From contig RIAZ01000005.1 in the NCBI GenBank assembly GCA_003762615.1, forward strand, positions 62,001 through 126,000: a DNA stretch of 64,000 nt, written 5' to 3'. Positions within the stretch are counted from its first letter, which is position 1. Every line of letters begins with the position of its first letter. Source of the stretch: Muribaculaceae bacterium Isolate-037 (Harlan) (GTDB taxonomy: Bacteria; Bacteroidota; Bacteroidia; Bacteroidales; Muribaculaceae). The translations under genes and the position numbers were made by a program. Below the pieces are notes generated by a model. It worked only from the letters and a program-made list of their open reading frames with translations, was not told the DNA's origin and made no database searches. Of this stretch, positions 36,872 to 46,700 are shown one piece after another.

Positions 36872-37407
36872 ACCGCTGCTTTCGGGGTTTTGTTGAAACG
36901 TCTGTTCTTCCACCCATATATGGCAGCCACGTATGGATAAAGTGAGCGAGTGCGTTTTCTGAAGCCTGCCTCGTCTATCTCCAGATTGTAGATTTTATCC
37001 GCTATTCGTTCTGCATCGTCATGGTCTTTGGCCACACGGTAAAGCACATGATGCGTTCCGTCGTGGTGTGTCAATCTGCCACGGATATTGAAGCCGTCGC
37101 CATACCACTCGTTATCATCTTCGGAAACTCTGAAGATGTCGTTGATTGTGGAGCCGAGTATCCTGTAGCCCTGTCTTCTTCCACGCCACAGGCCGAGGTC
37201 TGCAAAGGCGATGATTACTCCGTCCACCTTTTGGTCGAGGTTCATCCTCTCATCGGAGAGATAGCCGTCGACCACTTCCGTCCAAATGCGGTCTGACACG
37301 GAATATCCATCGTCATCGAGAAGCTCGCGCTGTGAGTTCTCGTATTCCTCTCTCGCCTCGTCATTCATGTAATAGTCGCTTGACCAGATTATCTGTTTCT
37401 TTGCCAT
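36868..37407 (-). CDS. Conserved mobile-element protein of unknown function
   Basis: 179 residues from MAKKQIIWSSDYYMND. It shows the pattern seen in a widespread family of plasmid, phage and conjugative-element proteins: YLSDERMNLDQKVDG, IAFADLGLWRGRRQGYR, and HHDGTHHVLYRVAKD. The role of the family is unknown. It is translationally coupled to the next gene. The longer frame from 37575 runs through the upstream small gene and is unlikely. Confidence 0.7.
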   Translation of the reverse strand: MAKKQIIWSSDYYMNDEAREEYENSQRELLDDDGYSVSDRIWTEVVDGYLSDERMNLDQKVDGVIIAFADLGLWRGRRQGYRILGSTINDIFRVSEDDNEWYGDGFNIRGRLTHHDGTHHVLYRVAKDHDDAERIADKIYNLEIDEAGFRKRTRSLYPYVAAIYGWKNRRFNKTPKAAV

Positions 37408-37418
37408 ATTTCTTTTGT

Positions 37419-37613
37419 TTATATAGTTGCCTGATTGTAGATTGAGGGTTCTGCTGTCACGTTGTATATATATTGCCCGCAGCGTACCAAAAGCGCGTCC
37501 TTGCCATAGTACAACTTTTTCATTCCACGTATGCTGCCGCTTTTGTGGAAATTCGGGAAACGGCTTATGCCGCATCGTTTCCCTTGCTCGACTGTCATTC
37601 TCTTTGTCTGCAT
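37419..37613 (-). CDS. Small element protein
   Basis: 64 residues from MQTKRMTVEQGKRCG, containing MKKLYYGKDALLVRCGQYIYNV. I chose this start because an AGGGAA leader (37631-37672) ends 17 nt upstream and the gene lies 11 bp before the next start. Likely real by context, function unknown. Confidence 0.5.
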   Translation of the reverse strand: MQTKRMTVEQGKRCGISRFPNFHKSGSIRGMKKLYYGKDALLVRCGQYIYNVTAEPSIYNQATI

Positions 37614-37630
37614 AGTTCTTATATGTATTG

Positions 37631-37672
37631 TTTCCCTCACTTTCGGTTTCCTTCCGGTGCCGCCGCGAGAGG
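37631..37672 (-). promoter_or_regulatory. Hairpin-AGGGAA leader, copy 3
   Basis: On the minus strand, CCTC/GAGG (37669-37672 with 37635-37638) and a short inner CGG/CCG stem end in GTGAGGGAAACAATA, 17 nt before ATG 37613. Confidence 0.45.
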
Positions 37673-38005
37673 TTTATCTGCGCATTTCGGGGGCATCTTT
37701 CAAGGGAGACAAGGACAAGGCTTCCAAGATGATTTTATGTATGACCGGAAAATCTCGCAGGAACAAGGCCGGGCCTTTTCCGTGCTCCCGGATGCCAAAC
37801 TTCGCGCCAGTAAACCACGACCAGGTGGCGCGGGGAACAAGAACCGTTCAATGTAGAGGAGCCATTTTATATAAATGGCACGAATAATTTGTCAGTAATT
37901 TCGTTCTACTGACGAATTAGAATTGATAAGAGGGAAACAAAGTTTTTTAAGGGGTAAAATTGACAACTCAGGCATCACGGGGATATGATTACCGAATAAA
38001 ATGAG
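37673..38005. other. Intergenic, no gene seen
   Basis: About 330 bp upstream of two divergent genes. Several frames are open by chance in the GC-rich part. No repeat or RNA gene recognised. Confidence 0.45.
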
Positions 38006-38013
38006 TAATTTTG
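38006..38013 (+). promoter_or_regulatory. -7 promoter element of the HU gene
   Basis: TAATTTTG matches TAnnTTTG, 27 nt before the start codon. The -33 element is poor. Confidence 0.5.
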
Positions 38014-38040
38014 CAATATCAATTCAAATGGAAACATAAA

Positions 38041-38316
38041 ATGACAAAAGCAGAGATTGTAAACGAGATTGCAAAGACAACCGGAATAGACAAGGCCGGA
38101 GTCCTGGCTGTGGTCGAACAGTTCATAAGTGTGGTGAAGGACAGTCTGGCGCACGGAGAGAATGTATACCTGCGAGGATTCGGCAGTTTCATTGTGAAAG
38201 AACGAGCGGAAAAGACTGCCCGCAACATTTCCAGAAACACTACGATAGTAATCCCGGCTCATAAGGTCCCGACCTTCAAACCGGCCAAATGCTTCATGGA
38301 GGAAGTTGCCCGGTAG
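38041..38316 (+). CDS. HU/IHF-family DNA-binding protein
   Basis: 91 residues, full length for the family. It has the N-terminal MTKAEIVNEIAKTTGIDKAGV helix pair, VYLRGFGSFIVKERAEKTARN (the GFGxF and arm-proximal motif) and VPTFKPAKCFMEEV at the end. It bends DNA as a dimer. In a mobile element it may assist the integrase or shape transfer complexes. A short acidic gene follows after 1 nt. Confidence 0.9.
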   Translation: MTKAEIVNEIAKTTGIDKAGVLAVVEQFISVVKDSLAHGENVYLRGFGSFIVKERAEKTARNISRNTTIVIPAHKVPTFKPAKCFMEEVAR

Positions 38317-38317
38317 A

Positions 38318-38467
38318 ATGGAGGTTGAAGATGAATATTACGGCGAAGACTGCGCCGGTGACATTGCGGCTAACCAAACATGTCAGATGATGGCCGGAGT
38401 GCTGCCGGATCTGTCGGATGAAAAATCCGTCAACGACTTCATAGCCGGTCTTGATGACTGGGATTGA
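38318..38467 (+). CDS. Small acidic protein downstream of HU
   Basis: 49 residues (MEVEDEYYGEDCAGDI, ending DFIAGLDDWD), strongly acidic with two cysteines. It starts 1 nt after the HU stop and is probably co-translated. Its charge is opposite to that of a DNA-binding partner, so it could act on HU, but that is a guess. Confidence 0.45.
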   Translation: MEVEDEYYGEDCAGDIAANQTCQMMAGVLPDLSDEKSVNDFIAGLDDWD

Positions 38468-38595
38468 AGAATATGAGAGCCAGAGTCCGTCATTTGCCGG
38501 AACATACAACAGGCTTTCGACATAGTTAAAAGGGGAAAATCTCCGGGATAAGAATACAATCGGCAAGTCTGACACTGGCTTGCCGATTTATTATG

Positions 38596-38772
38596 TCAAA
38601 AGCAGACCATCACATCATCACGGCTGACAGTCAGTTCATGTCCGGAGGACAGCCTGACAACATACTGTGTGCCGCAGTCCTCGATTATTTCACCCTCGGA
38701 ATAGCCTCGCCACCCCTCTATAAAAGTGCAGAAGCATCCCACGGCATTGTCATCATATTCCATGTCATTCAT
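38596..38772 (-). CDS. Small protein downstream of ssb
   Basis: 58 residues from MNDMEYDDNAVGCF. The text GEIIEDCGTQYVVRLSSGHELTVSRDDV has the regular strand pattern of a small SH3-like barrel. It lies 66 bp after the ssb stop on the same strand. Not recognised as a named family. Confidence 0.45.
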   Translation of the reverse strand: MNDMEYDDNAVGCFCTFIEGWRGYSEGEIIEDCGTQYVVRLSSGHELTVSRDDVMVCF

Positions 38773-38838
38773 ATTTGTCGGGATTTATCCCGATGCCCCA
38801 TGCAGGAGGGCATCGGGAATGGAGAATGTCCTTATGTG

Positions 38839-39267
38839 TCATGCTACTGCGGCTGCGGTTTCGGTTTCCGGTGCTGCAGTCCCAAGCTGTGACGCAGGCC
38901 GAGCAATCTCCTTGACGGAACGTGCGCCGATGATGATACGGTTTCGGTGAACCCCGTCATTCCCCGTCCATTCGTTTGGCTTTAGCATACCCTTGACTTC
39001 GACAAGGATTCCTTTTCGGATGGCGTCGAATGATGAGAGGTCTGTATTCTTCGCCCATTTCTCCACGGTGATGAGGGAAGACTGTGTAGTCACCTCGTTT
39101 GTAACATTGTTTGTGGTGCGGTTGCGCACTGCAAGGGCGAAACGGATTACGCTCGTTTCTGCGAAATTGCGGATTTTTGGCTCTGTGGCCACGAACCCTG
39201 TCACTACGGTTGAGTTGACGATGTTCTTCTTACCGCTGTTGGCGGTGGCAGTGTTGTTAGCTTCCAT
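38839..39267 (-). CDS. ssb: Single-stranded DNA-binding protein (element copy 1)
   Basis: 142 residues, OB fold: NSTVVTGFVATEPKIRNF, VIRFALAVRN, SSLITVEKWAKN, GILVEVKGMLKPNEW and RNRIIIGA follow the SSB strand order. It ends in an Ala/Glu/Thr-rich tail without the usual acidic DDDIPF tip. It probably coats the transferred strand. A second, different copy is at 49697-50089. Confidence 0.85.
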   Translation of the reverse strand: MEANNTATANSGKKNIVNSTVVTGFVATEPKIRNFAETSVIRFALAVRNRTTNNVTNEVTTQSSLITVEKWAKNTDLSSFDAIRKGILVEVKGMLKPNEWTGNDGVHRNRIIIGARSVKEIARPASQLGTAAPETETAAAVA

Positions 39268-39322
39268 GATTACGTTGATGCAAAAAAAGTTAATATTATG
39301 TTTGTTGCTGAAAGATTGATTG

Positions 39323-39353
39323 CTTCCCTTGCTTTATAACCCTTTCAGGAGGG
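39323..39353 (-). promoter_or_regulatory. Hairpin-AGGGAA leader, copy 4
   Basis: On the minus strand, CCCT/AGGG (39350-39353 with 39326-39329). The same CCCT can instead join a 6-bp hairpin with 39338-39343, so two exclusive folds exist. It ends in AGGGAAGCAAT, 55 nt before the ssb start. A further 8-bp hairpin lies upstream at 39354-39377. Confidence 0.4.
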
Positions 39354-39641
39354 TTGCCGAATCAATTTTTTCGGCAAATCCCAAAGGACGCGGACCCAGT
39401 GGATTACGACAAGGCTGGAACAGCAGCACGGGTGATGCCGTGACACGCGCCATCGGGCCTTGGCATATCCACAGGCGGCCTTAACTTCGCCGACACAAAA
39501 ATTGACGGCAATCATTCCCGACCGGATATGACAGCATGATGATATAAAGGGAAACCGACTTACAAGTCGTGTTGACGAGGCATCATATCAGGTATATTCA
39601 GTATCTTTCAGGCTTAAAATGGTCTCAATCATTCAAAATAG

Positions 39642-39672
39642 TTTGGTATATGGATATTTATTGTTATATTTG
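39642..39672 (+). promoter_or_regulatory. Bacteroidetes promoter of hipBA
   Basis: TTTG at 39642-39645 and TATATTTG at 39665-39672 with a 19-bp spacer, a full match to the consensus. The antitoxin start codon lies 25 nt downstream. Confidence 0.75.
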
Positions 39673-39697
39673 CAGTCAAATATTAATATTTCAAACC

Positions 39698-40015
39698 ATG
39701 ATAGTCTATAACGAAGCCACAAATCATGACATACTTGAGCTTCTTGCGAAACGGTTCAAGGAATATCGCCTTGCAGCGCGGATGAGCCAGCGTGAACTTG
39801 CCCTTAAATCAGGGTTGGGCTATACCACGATAAGCCATTTCGAACAGGGCAAGCACACCAACATATCCCTTGGTAACTTCATATCGTTGCTGCGTTGTGT
39901 GGGGATGGAAAAAAGAATGGTGGAGATACTTCCGGAATTGCCGGTGCCTCCAATGGCACTTAAGGAGATAAATAAAATGATACCCAAGCGTGTAAGAAGA
40001 AAGGAACAGCAATGA
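39698..40015 (+). CDS. hipB: HipB-like XRE antitoxin
   Basis: 105 residues from MIVYNEATNHDILELL. This start follows the promoter at 39642-39672, while the longer frame from 39569 would begin upstream of it. The XRE helix-turn-helix is ARMSQRELALKSGLGYTTISHFEQGKH. It overlaps hipA by 4 bp (ATGA). As in other HipBA pairs, it should neutralise the kinase and repress the shared promoter. Confidence 0.85.
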   Translation: MIVYNEATNHDILELLAKRFKEYRLAARMSQRELALKSGLGYTTISHFEQGKHTNISLGNFISLLRCVGMEKRMVEILPELPVPPMALKEINKMIPKRVRRKEQQ

Positions 40016-41283
40016 TAGAGAGCCTGGATGTGATATTGTGGGACAGGAAAGTAGGAACGCTTGTCTCCTCTAAAAAAGGATACGGGCAGCAGGTGTGTTT
40101 TTATTTCGATCCCGGATATGTGGAAAACGGACCGGACATCGCGCCGCTCCGGTGTCCGCTGTCAAGTGTGGCAGCCCGGAAGGGGCTGCCGGTATACCCC
40201 GAGGAAAGCAGGGATTTCGGAGGTCTTCCATCTTTCATAGCGGACTCGTTGCCCGACCATTGGGGTAACGTTGTGTTCTCGGAATGGGCCAGAGCCAACA
40301 ACATACGCACAAAGGATCTGTCGGTTCTTGACAGGCTTGCATACATAGGTCGCAGAGGGATGGGGGCGTTGGAGTTTGTGCCGCCGACATCTGCCGGAAT
40401 GGATACTCTGTTCCCAGTTGAGATAGCGGAGCTAGCGAGTCTGGCGCAGATGGCTCTTGACGAGGCGAGGAATTTCCATGCAGTGATGAGTCCCGGACTC
40501 ATCATGGAAAGTCTTTTCAAGGTTGGCACTTCTGCCGGTGGCAGGAGGCCGAAGGCGGTAATAAACATGAATCCGGAAACAGGAGAGTGCTACTCGGGGC
40601 AGGTTCCCGGCCCGACAGCCGCCTTTATCCCGATGATTATAAAATTCGACGAGCACACGGATGTCCCGTCAACAAGAATTGAGTACAGCTACCACCTTAT
40701 GGCACTGGACGCAGGTCTTGCCATGATGCCCTCCCGATTGATCCAGGGGGAACAGGAGACACATTTCCTGACAGAGCGATTCGACCGCAAGGGAAGCGGG
40801 AAACTCCATATACAGACGCTTGCCGCGATGAATCCGTTCTCATCCTCGTATGAGAATCTGTTTGACACCGCAGCCGGGATTTCCGTTATTCCGGGGGAGA
40901 TCAGACAGCTTTTCCTGCAAATGGCCATGAACGTGGTCTGCGGCAATGTGGATGACCATAACAAAAATTTCAGTTTCATCATGGACAGGGACAGAGAATG
41001 GCATGTATCCCCGGCATACGATTTCACATTTACGGTAGACACATCCGGCCCTTTCTATGTCAACCGTCACAGCATGACCGTCAATGGAAAATCAGAAGAT
41101 ATTTCCAGACAGGACTTGATGGAGATTGCAGCCCGATACAATGTAAAGGGAGCATCCGGACTTATTACAAAAGCTGTTGACGTTGCACAAAGCTACAGAG
41201 AATACGGAATAAAAGCCGGTGTTCCGGAAAAATGGATTGTCAGGATTGAAAATGAAATAGCATTGAGGATTGATGCTTTATAA
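40012..41283 (+). CDS. hipA: HipA-like serine/threonine kinase toxin
   Basis: 423 residues, full length. The N-terminal HipA domain includes PSFIADSLPDHWGN. The kinase part has FLTERFDRKG, the catalytic loop NVDDHNKNFSF and the metal-binding AYDFTFT. Known HipA proteins phosphorylate aminoacyl-tRNA synthetases and cause dormancy. Here the pair is likely a stabilisation module of the mobile element. All key residues look intact. Confidence 0.9.
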   Translation: MIESLDVILWDRKVGTLVSSKKGYGQQVCFYFDPGYVENGPDIAPLRCPLSSVAARKGLPVYPEESRDFGGLPSFIADSLPDHWGNVVFSEWARANNIRTKDLSVLDRLAYIGRRGMGALEFVPPTSAGMDTLFPVEIAELASLAQMALDEARNFHAVMSPGLIMESLFKVGTSAGGRRPKAVINMNPETGECYSGQVPGPTAAFIPMIIKFDEHTDVPSTRIEYSYHLMALDAGLAMMPSRLIQGEQETHFLTERFDRKGSGKLHIQTLAAMNPFSSSYENLFDTAAGISVIPGEIRQLFLQMAMNVVCGNVDDHNKNFSFIMDRDREWHVSPAYDFTFTVDTSGPFYVNRHSMTVNGKSEDISRQDLMEIAARYNVKGASGLITKAVDVAQSYREYGIKAGVPEKWIVRIENEIALRIDAL

Positions 41284-41529
41284 TTCAGGACCGGGAATAA
41301 TTCCCTCCATATCATAAATTACAAACGGAAGGACAAGAAATATACAACAGGAATAACGTCAACCGTAAGGGACAGTACGGTTCCGGTTTGAAAAGCACGG
41401 GAACGAGAGACTATAACAGGACTGCCGTGCATGGCAAAGCAACAGGCACATCTCTCGGATGCCCCTGTTGCCCAACATTCACCACATCAAAATTTTTCCA
41501 ATGCGTTTGTAAATATATGTCCCGGTTAT

Positions 41530-41561
41530 TTCCATGGGTGGTGTGATTTCCACCCATGGAA
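41530..41561. terminator. Bidirectional terminator between hipA and parB
   Basis: A perfect 12-bp stem, TTCCATGGGTGG at 41530-41541 with its complement at 41550-41561, between convergent genes. Confidence 0.6.
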
Positions 41562-41575
41562 CGTGTCCGCATTGT

Positions 41576-43300
41576 TCAGGCTGCTGTTTCCTCCGCTTGC
41601 ATCTCGACTGCCGTCATATCCTCCGCTGCCGGCTCCTCCATTTCTTGGGGAGTTTCCTCCGACTGCTGTTCCTTTATGAGCAACGCTTTCTTTTCCTCAA
41701 GGCGTTGGTGGCGTTTGTTGTACACCTCATTGTAGCCGTTCTCTATCTCGGTCAGTTCATCGGGCATGTGCTTCTTTGCAAAGTCATGGAGCATAGAAGC
41801 ACATGCGTTACCTCGGTATGCGTTCTTGAAATTCTCGATGAGATAGTCTCTGCGGATTATCGCCTTTGTCTTGGCAGAGAGGTTGTTCACAATCGTAAGT
41901 CTGTCCTCGTCCGAAAGGTAGCCAATCTTTTCTTCAGGCAGTCCGACCTCGATATAGTGCTCCTTGCGGAGAGCGGAGAGCATGAAGAAATACATCATGC
42001 GTTCCTCGTCAGCGGAGAATTTTGTGGCTGTCATGTCAACCTCCAATATCTTTTTCTTGGTGTCGGCAATCGTCTTTTCAACCGCAATCTCCCTGTTGCG
42101 CTCATCTTTCTTGTCAATTTCCTCAATCGGAGAGAGTTTTTTGTCATCGGTCTTTGCGCCCTCCTTGTTGGTGGCATAGCAAAGACATACATTGGTGGCT
42201 CGGATTTGTATGTACACGGTGATTTCCCCGACCTTGCGCATTTCGTCAAGTTTGACACACAATGCCTCGTGCGTTGCCTTTTCCTCACCGTATCCCTTGA
42301 GGTCTTCCTCAAACTCCGCTGTATCTTCATAGTCCTCTGCCCTTGGCATTTCGGGTGCAGTCGGGTATGGAGACACATAATCCACAGTATCAACTTCATA
42401 TCCCATATCAGCAAGTCGGCCGATAACCTCGCCATTGGTGTTGTAGGCGGTATGGCAGATTGATATGTTTGGATTTTCCCCTACCGTTTTGACAACCTTA
42501 TCAACCATGTGCGAGGCTATCTTGTCATCAAGGCACTTGCGGTTGGTGCATTTACCGCATCCACCCTCACTGAAAAGGAGAAGATGATTGGTGTTGTGGG
42601 GGCATATCGCACACACGCCCTTGTCAAAATCATATTTCTCAAGGTCTGTGGTGTAGTTCTGCTCAATCGCTCTCGCCACATCGGACGCTTTCATGCCACG
42701 CCAACAGCCATATCCGTTCTCATTCTTGAGATGCTGTTCATACACCTCTCGCTGAATGTCCTCCCCATAACGGCATATCTCGTTTGCAAAGGCGATGGAT
42801 ATGGTCTCGCTTTCCATGAGTTCCGCGATTTCGGGTATCAGAGCGGTGAATTTGAGCCGTGAGCGTATATAGCCCTCGCTCTTTCCGAAAAGGATTGCGA
42901 GTGTGCCGACATCATGGCGTCCGCTGTCGATGAGCCGTTGGTATGCGTCAGCTTCCTCCATTGGGGTGACATCCTTACGCTGAAGGTTCTCCGTGATTGC
43001 GATTTCCTCCGCTTCCGCATCGGTATAGTCCGATATTGTTGCAGGGATTTCCTCAAGCCCTGCGATTTGGGATGCCCTGTATCTGCGTTCACCGAAAACG
43101 ATTTCGTATTTGTCCGAGTTCGGGATATGGCGCACGTTGATAGGCTGAAGCACACCCTTTTGGCGTATGCTGTCGGCAAGTTCCTTGAGGCTTTCCTCGT
43201 CAAAACGCTTGCGAGGGTTGTAGGCACTTGGTTGAATGTCTGCAACTGCCATTCTTACGATAGTTGCTCCGTCTGCTGACTGATTTACGGTTTCGTTCAT
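41576..43300 (-). CDS. ParB/Spo0J-domain protein of a mobile element
   Basis: 574 residues. The ParB N-terminal domain covers about 15-115 with GERRYRAS (CTPase motif), followed by an HTH part (RHDVGTLAILFGKSEGYIRSRLKF). A cysteine cluster near 235-255 (CAICPHNTN, CGKCTNRKCL) may bind a metal. The C-terminal half is helical and charged, ending in a Glu-rich tail. No parA is present, so it is more likely a regulator or DNA-organising factor of the element than a partition protein. Large ParB-like genes beside a methylase-helicase gene are usual in Bacteroidales elements. Confidence 0.85.
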   Translation of the reverse strand: MNETVNQSADGATIVRMAVADIQPSAYNPRKRFDEESLKELADSIRQKGVLQPINVRHIPNSDKYEIVFGERRYRASQIAGLEEIPATISDYTDAEAEEIAITENLQRKDVTPMEEADAYQRLIDSGRHDVGTLAILFGKSEGYIRSRLKFTALIPEIAELMESETISIAFANEICRYGEDIQREVYEQHLKNENGYGCWRGMKASDVARAIEQNYTTDLEKYDFDKGVCAICPHNTNHLLLFSEGGCGKCTNRKCLDDKIASHMVDKVVKTVGENPNISICHTAYNTNGEVIGRLADMGYEVDTVDYVSPYPTAPEMPRAEDYEDTAEFEEDLKGYGEEKATHEALCVKLDEMRKVGEITVYIQIRATNVCLCYATNKEGAKTDDKKLSPIEEIDKKDERNREIAVEKTIADTKKKILEVDMTATKFSADEERMMYFFMLSALRKEHYIEVGLPEEKIGYLSDEDRLTIVNNLSAKTKAIIRRDYLIENFKNAYRGNACASMLHDFAKKHMPDELTEIENGYNEVYNKRHQRLEEKKALLIKEQQSEETPQEMEEPAAEDMTAVEMQAEETAA

Positions 43301-43341
43301 AATTAGTTGGTTTGTTTGATGGGTTAATGTTATGTTTGTTC

Positions 43342-43384
43342 TTTCCCTTTCTTTCGGTTTCTTTTTGTCGGAACCGTCTCAGGG
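43342..43384 (-). promoter_or_regulatory. Hairpin-AGGGAA leader, copy 5
   Basis: On the minus strand, CCCT/AGGG (43381-43384 with 43345-43348) encloses CGGTT/AACCG (43372-43376 with 43355-43359) and ends in AGGGAAAGAACAAA, 41 nt before the parB start. Confidence 0.5.
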
Positions 43385-43791
43385 TTTTATGATGCTTCCC
43401 ACAGTCATCGCAGACCGGCTTTATGCAACGGTTTTTCCGGCCAATTACTCTCCGCAGGAGGAAGAATTTGACGGAAATGCACTTCAAACCGTTGAATCAA
43501 GCAGCGATGACAGAAATTTGCATCGGTAAAACCTGACGGCGACGGCAACACAAGGAGCTGACTGAAAGTCATGATCTAAAAAAGCGTGGAATTACAGATT
43601 CATAAAGGGGGATATATAACAGGAATATCGACATAGAACGGTTTGATGGAATGTACAGCAAGGTACGGGACAACTATAAAAGGCTCCCGCCGTGTGATGT
43701 ATGACAGGCCGGACCGTGACGGCATACGGGCAAAAGAATCCGCCCGGCTTCACAGACGGACGGAGAGTAACGGTTAAATTCAGGTCTAATG
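43385..43791. other. Intergenic between the methylase-helicase and parB
   Basis: No gene seen. It holds the upstream part of the parB leader, and CTATAAAAGG-like text near 43673 that also recurs in the spacers near 36474 and 41412. Confidence 0.4.
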
Positions 43792-46700
43792 TCAGGCTGC
43801 CTTTACAGCGGTATTGTCCTCATGTGGCAGTTCAGCCTGTTTCAGTTCATCATCTATCTTGCGCCTCAAAGCCTCGCACTCGGCTTTGAGCTTTGCAAGC
43901 TCATCGGTCTTGCCCCATGAGCGGCTGATGATTTCCCGGAGAACCGGAAGCTCGTCCTCAAGTCTGGCAATCTTCTTTTTCTGACTTTCAATGATGGACG
44001 GAAGCCTTTGAAGGGTCATCGCCGGATACTGTATTTTGTCAGCGAAAGCGAGGGGAAGCGCACCAGTCATTCCGTAACGGTATTTCATGCCGTCCAGCCC
44101 CTCCACAAAGAATGAATTGTGGTCGAATATCTGAGCCAGACTGTATTCGGCCTTTACCAGCAGTTTCAATCCCATATACGAGCCTACGGCTGTATAGGCA
44201 GCACTGCGGTTCGTCTTGGCTATCCTCTGCAGTTCACGTCCTATTCCCTCGGTGGTGGGTTCCACATTGGCAGACAGGGTGATGTATGCCTCGCCGCTGA
44301 ACGACCTCACATGCTCAAGGTCTCTCTCCATGCGTTCAAGCGTTTCTTTTCCCATGAAAATGGATCTCTCCGTCTCGTAGGCGTTGCGCTCGGCCCGGAT
44401 ATGCTCTCTCTTGAAAATGGCACGTTCCTTTTCAAGCTGCATGATGCGACCGTCAAGCCGTGCCTTTTCCAGCAGGTCATTGTTGCCCGTGAGCAATGCC
44501 ACAAACTCGGCATAGCTCATGCCTGTGTTCTCGTCCATGCTGTCCTCGTCAATTCGCCGGATGCCTATGGTGCCGTTGTTTATCTGATTTATAAACATCT
44601 GTTTGTTCTTGAGAAGATTGAACTTGTAGGCATCGAGCGTTTTTCCCGTGCCGTACACCACTATGTCAACCATATTTCCACCCCACAGCTTCACGGTGTT
44701 GCCTTTACGCGCTGCCCGTCCGTCTCGCTGTTCCATGTCGGCCGGTCTCCAAGGCACCTCGAGATGATGCACCGCAACGGCTCTTTCCTGTGCGTTCACG
44801 CCTGTTCCGAGCATCGAGGTCGAGCCGAAAAGCACACGCACCTTTCCGCTGTTCATGTCGGCAAAAAGTTTTTTTCTTGCTCTCTCTGTGGTGACGGTCT
44901 GTATGAACTGAATTTCATCGGAGGGTATTCCGAGTGCCACAAGCTTCTCCTTTATGTCGCTGTATATGTTCCATTGGTTCGGCTTGTAGGTCGATAGATC
45001 CGAGAATATGAACTGCGTTCCCTTGTTGGCTCCGGTTCTAATATAATAGTCATAGACCGTCTGCGCACATACGGAAGCCTTGTTGCCGGGGTCATCGCTG
45101 AATTTCTCGCCGAGCATCCTCATGTCAAGTGACATCTTTCTTGCAATGTTTGTCGCCACAAGCATCTTGGCTTTATCAAGATTGTCGGGTTCGGGCGCGT
45201 CAATGCCGAGGTCGCACCAATTTCCCGACTTTGCAAATCTCACAAGCCGCTCCGCCATTTCCTCCTGTTCGGCTGTAGGCTTGAGGGTGATGAAGCGCAC
45301 ATTTTTCTCCGGGATGTCAAGGTTTATCATTTCAGCGGTGCGGTAGTCGGTAATCTCGCGCAGGAACATCGACAGTTCCGGCACCTTGATATATGAGCGA
45401 AAACGCTCCTTGCGCTTTATCTCCCCTGTGACATTAAGCTCATAGTCGGCGCATTTCTTAGTATATATTGCCGCCCATGCGTCAAAACAGGAGATTTGCT
45501 GTTTCCGTAATTCCCGGGGTCGCAGGTATTTGAATATCACATAAAGCTCTGTAAGGGCATTGACTACCATAGTTCCAGAAAGGAATGTCACACCGAGGTC
45601 CCGGTCTCTGCGCTTCTGTATGTCGCGCACGGCAAAAAGGAGGTTCATCGCTCTTTGGGAGCCTTTTGTGTTTCCTATTCCGGCAACCCTTGTGTGGCGG
45701 GTCTGGAACATGAGATTTTTGAATGACGCATGGAACTCATCGACAAATATATGGTCTATCCCCATTGAATGGAAATCGACCGCATCGTCCTTTCTGTCCT
45801 CAAGCTGACAACGGAGCATGGACAGTTTCGCTTTAAGGTTCTCCATGCGTTTCTCAAGCCCCTCCTGCATCTTTGAGGTCCGGTAACGCATGGAGGATTG
45901 TTCAAGCACCTCAAGGCAGCGTTCCACATCGGCAAGTTCCTCCGTGAAAATATCAATCATGGTTTCCTCCGACTGCGGTATCTTGAGAAACTGGTCGTGA
46001 GTCAATATTATGCAATCCCAGTTGTTGTTCTTGATTTTTGAGAATATCTCCTTTCGGTTCGCAGGGGTGAAATCCTCTTTGCCCGGATATAACAATCTTG
46101 CCGATGGATATGCCTTGCGGAATGTGTCGGCTATCTCATGCACATTCGCTTTCAGTCCTATAATCATAGGCTTGCCGCATAGTCCGAGACGCTTCATCTC
46201 ATATGCCGCGACACACATTATCATGGTCTTGCCTGTGCCTACAGCGTGCCAGCAGATGCCCCCTCCGTTCTGTTTTATCATCTGAATGGCATCCATCTGT
46301 GAGGGATAAAGAGACTTATAGCTGAAATTGTTGAAAGACAGGCCGGGGAAAGTCTGGCAGGAGCCGTCGTAAGAGGGTCTGACATAGCAGTTGAAACGCT
46401 CGTTGTATGTGGCTACAAGCATGTCACGCACGACAAGCGGCTGACGGTCGAGCCATTCATTGAACAGTCCGCGTATTTCCTGTATCTTCGCTCCGGCCTC
46501 CTGTATAGCTTCCTCGTCCGGCACACGCTTCTTTTCTCCGTCTGCGGTGATTATCTCTTTTGTAATCTCCGGCACAGTATCGTGCAGGGCATGTGTGAAC
46601 AAAGCCTCACCGTTGTAGTTGCGCACCGAATAAGTGTTGTACGCCACAGGCGAATATCCGCGCAGTGACACAATATAAGTGTCGTTGACATCAATATAAT

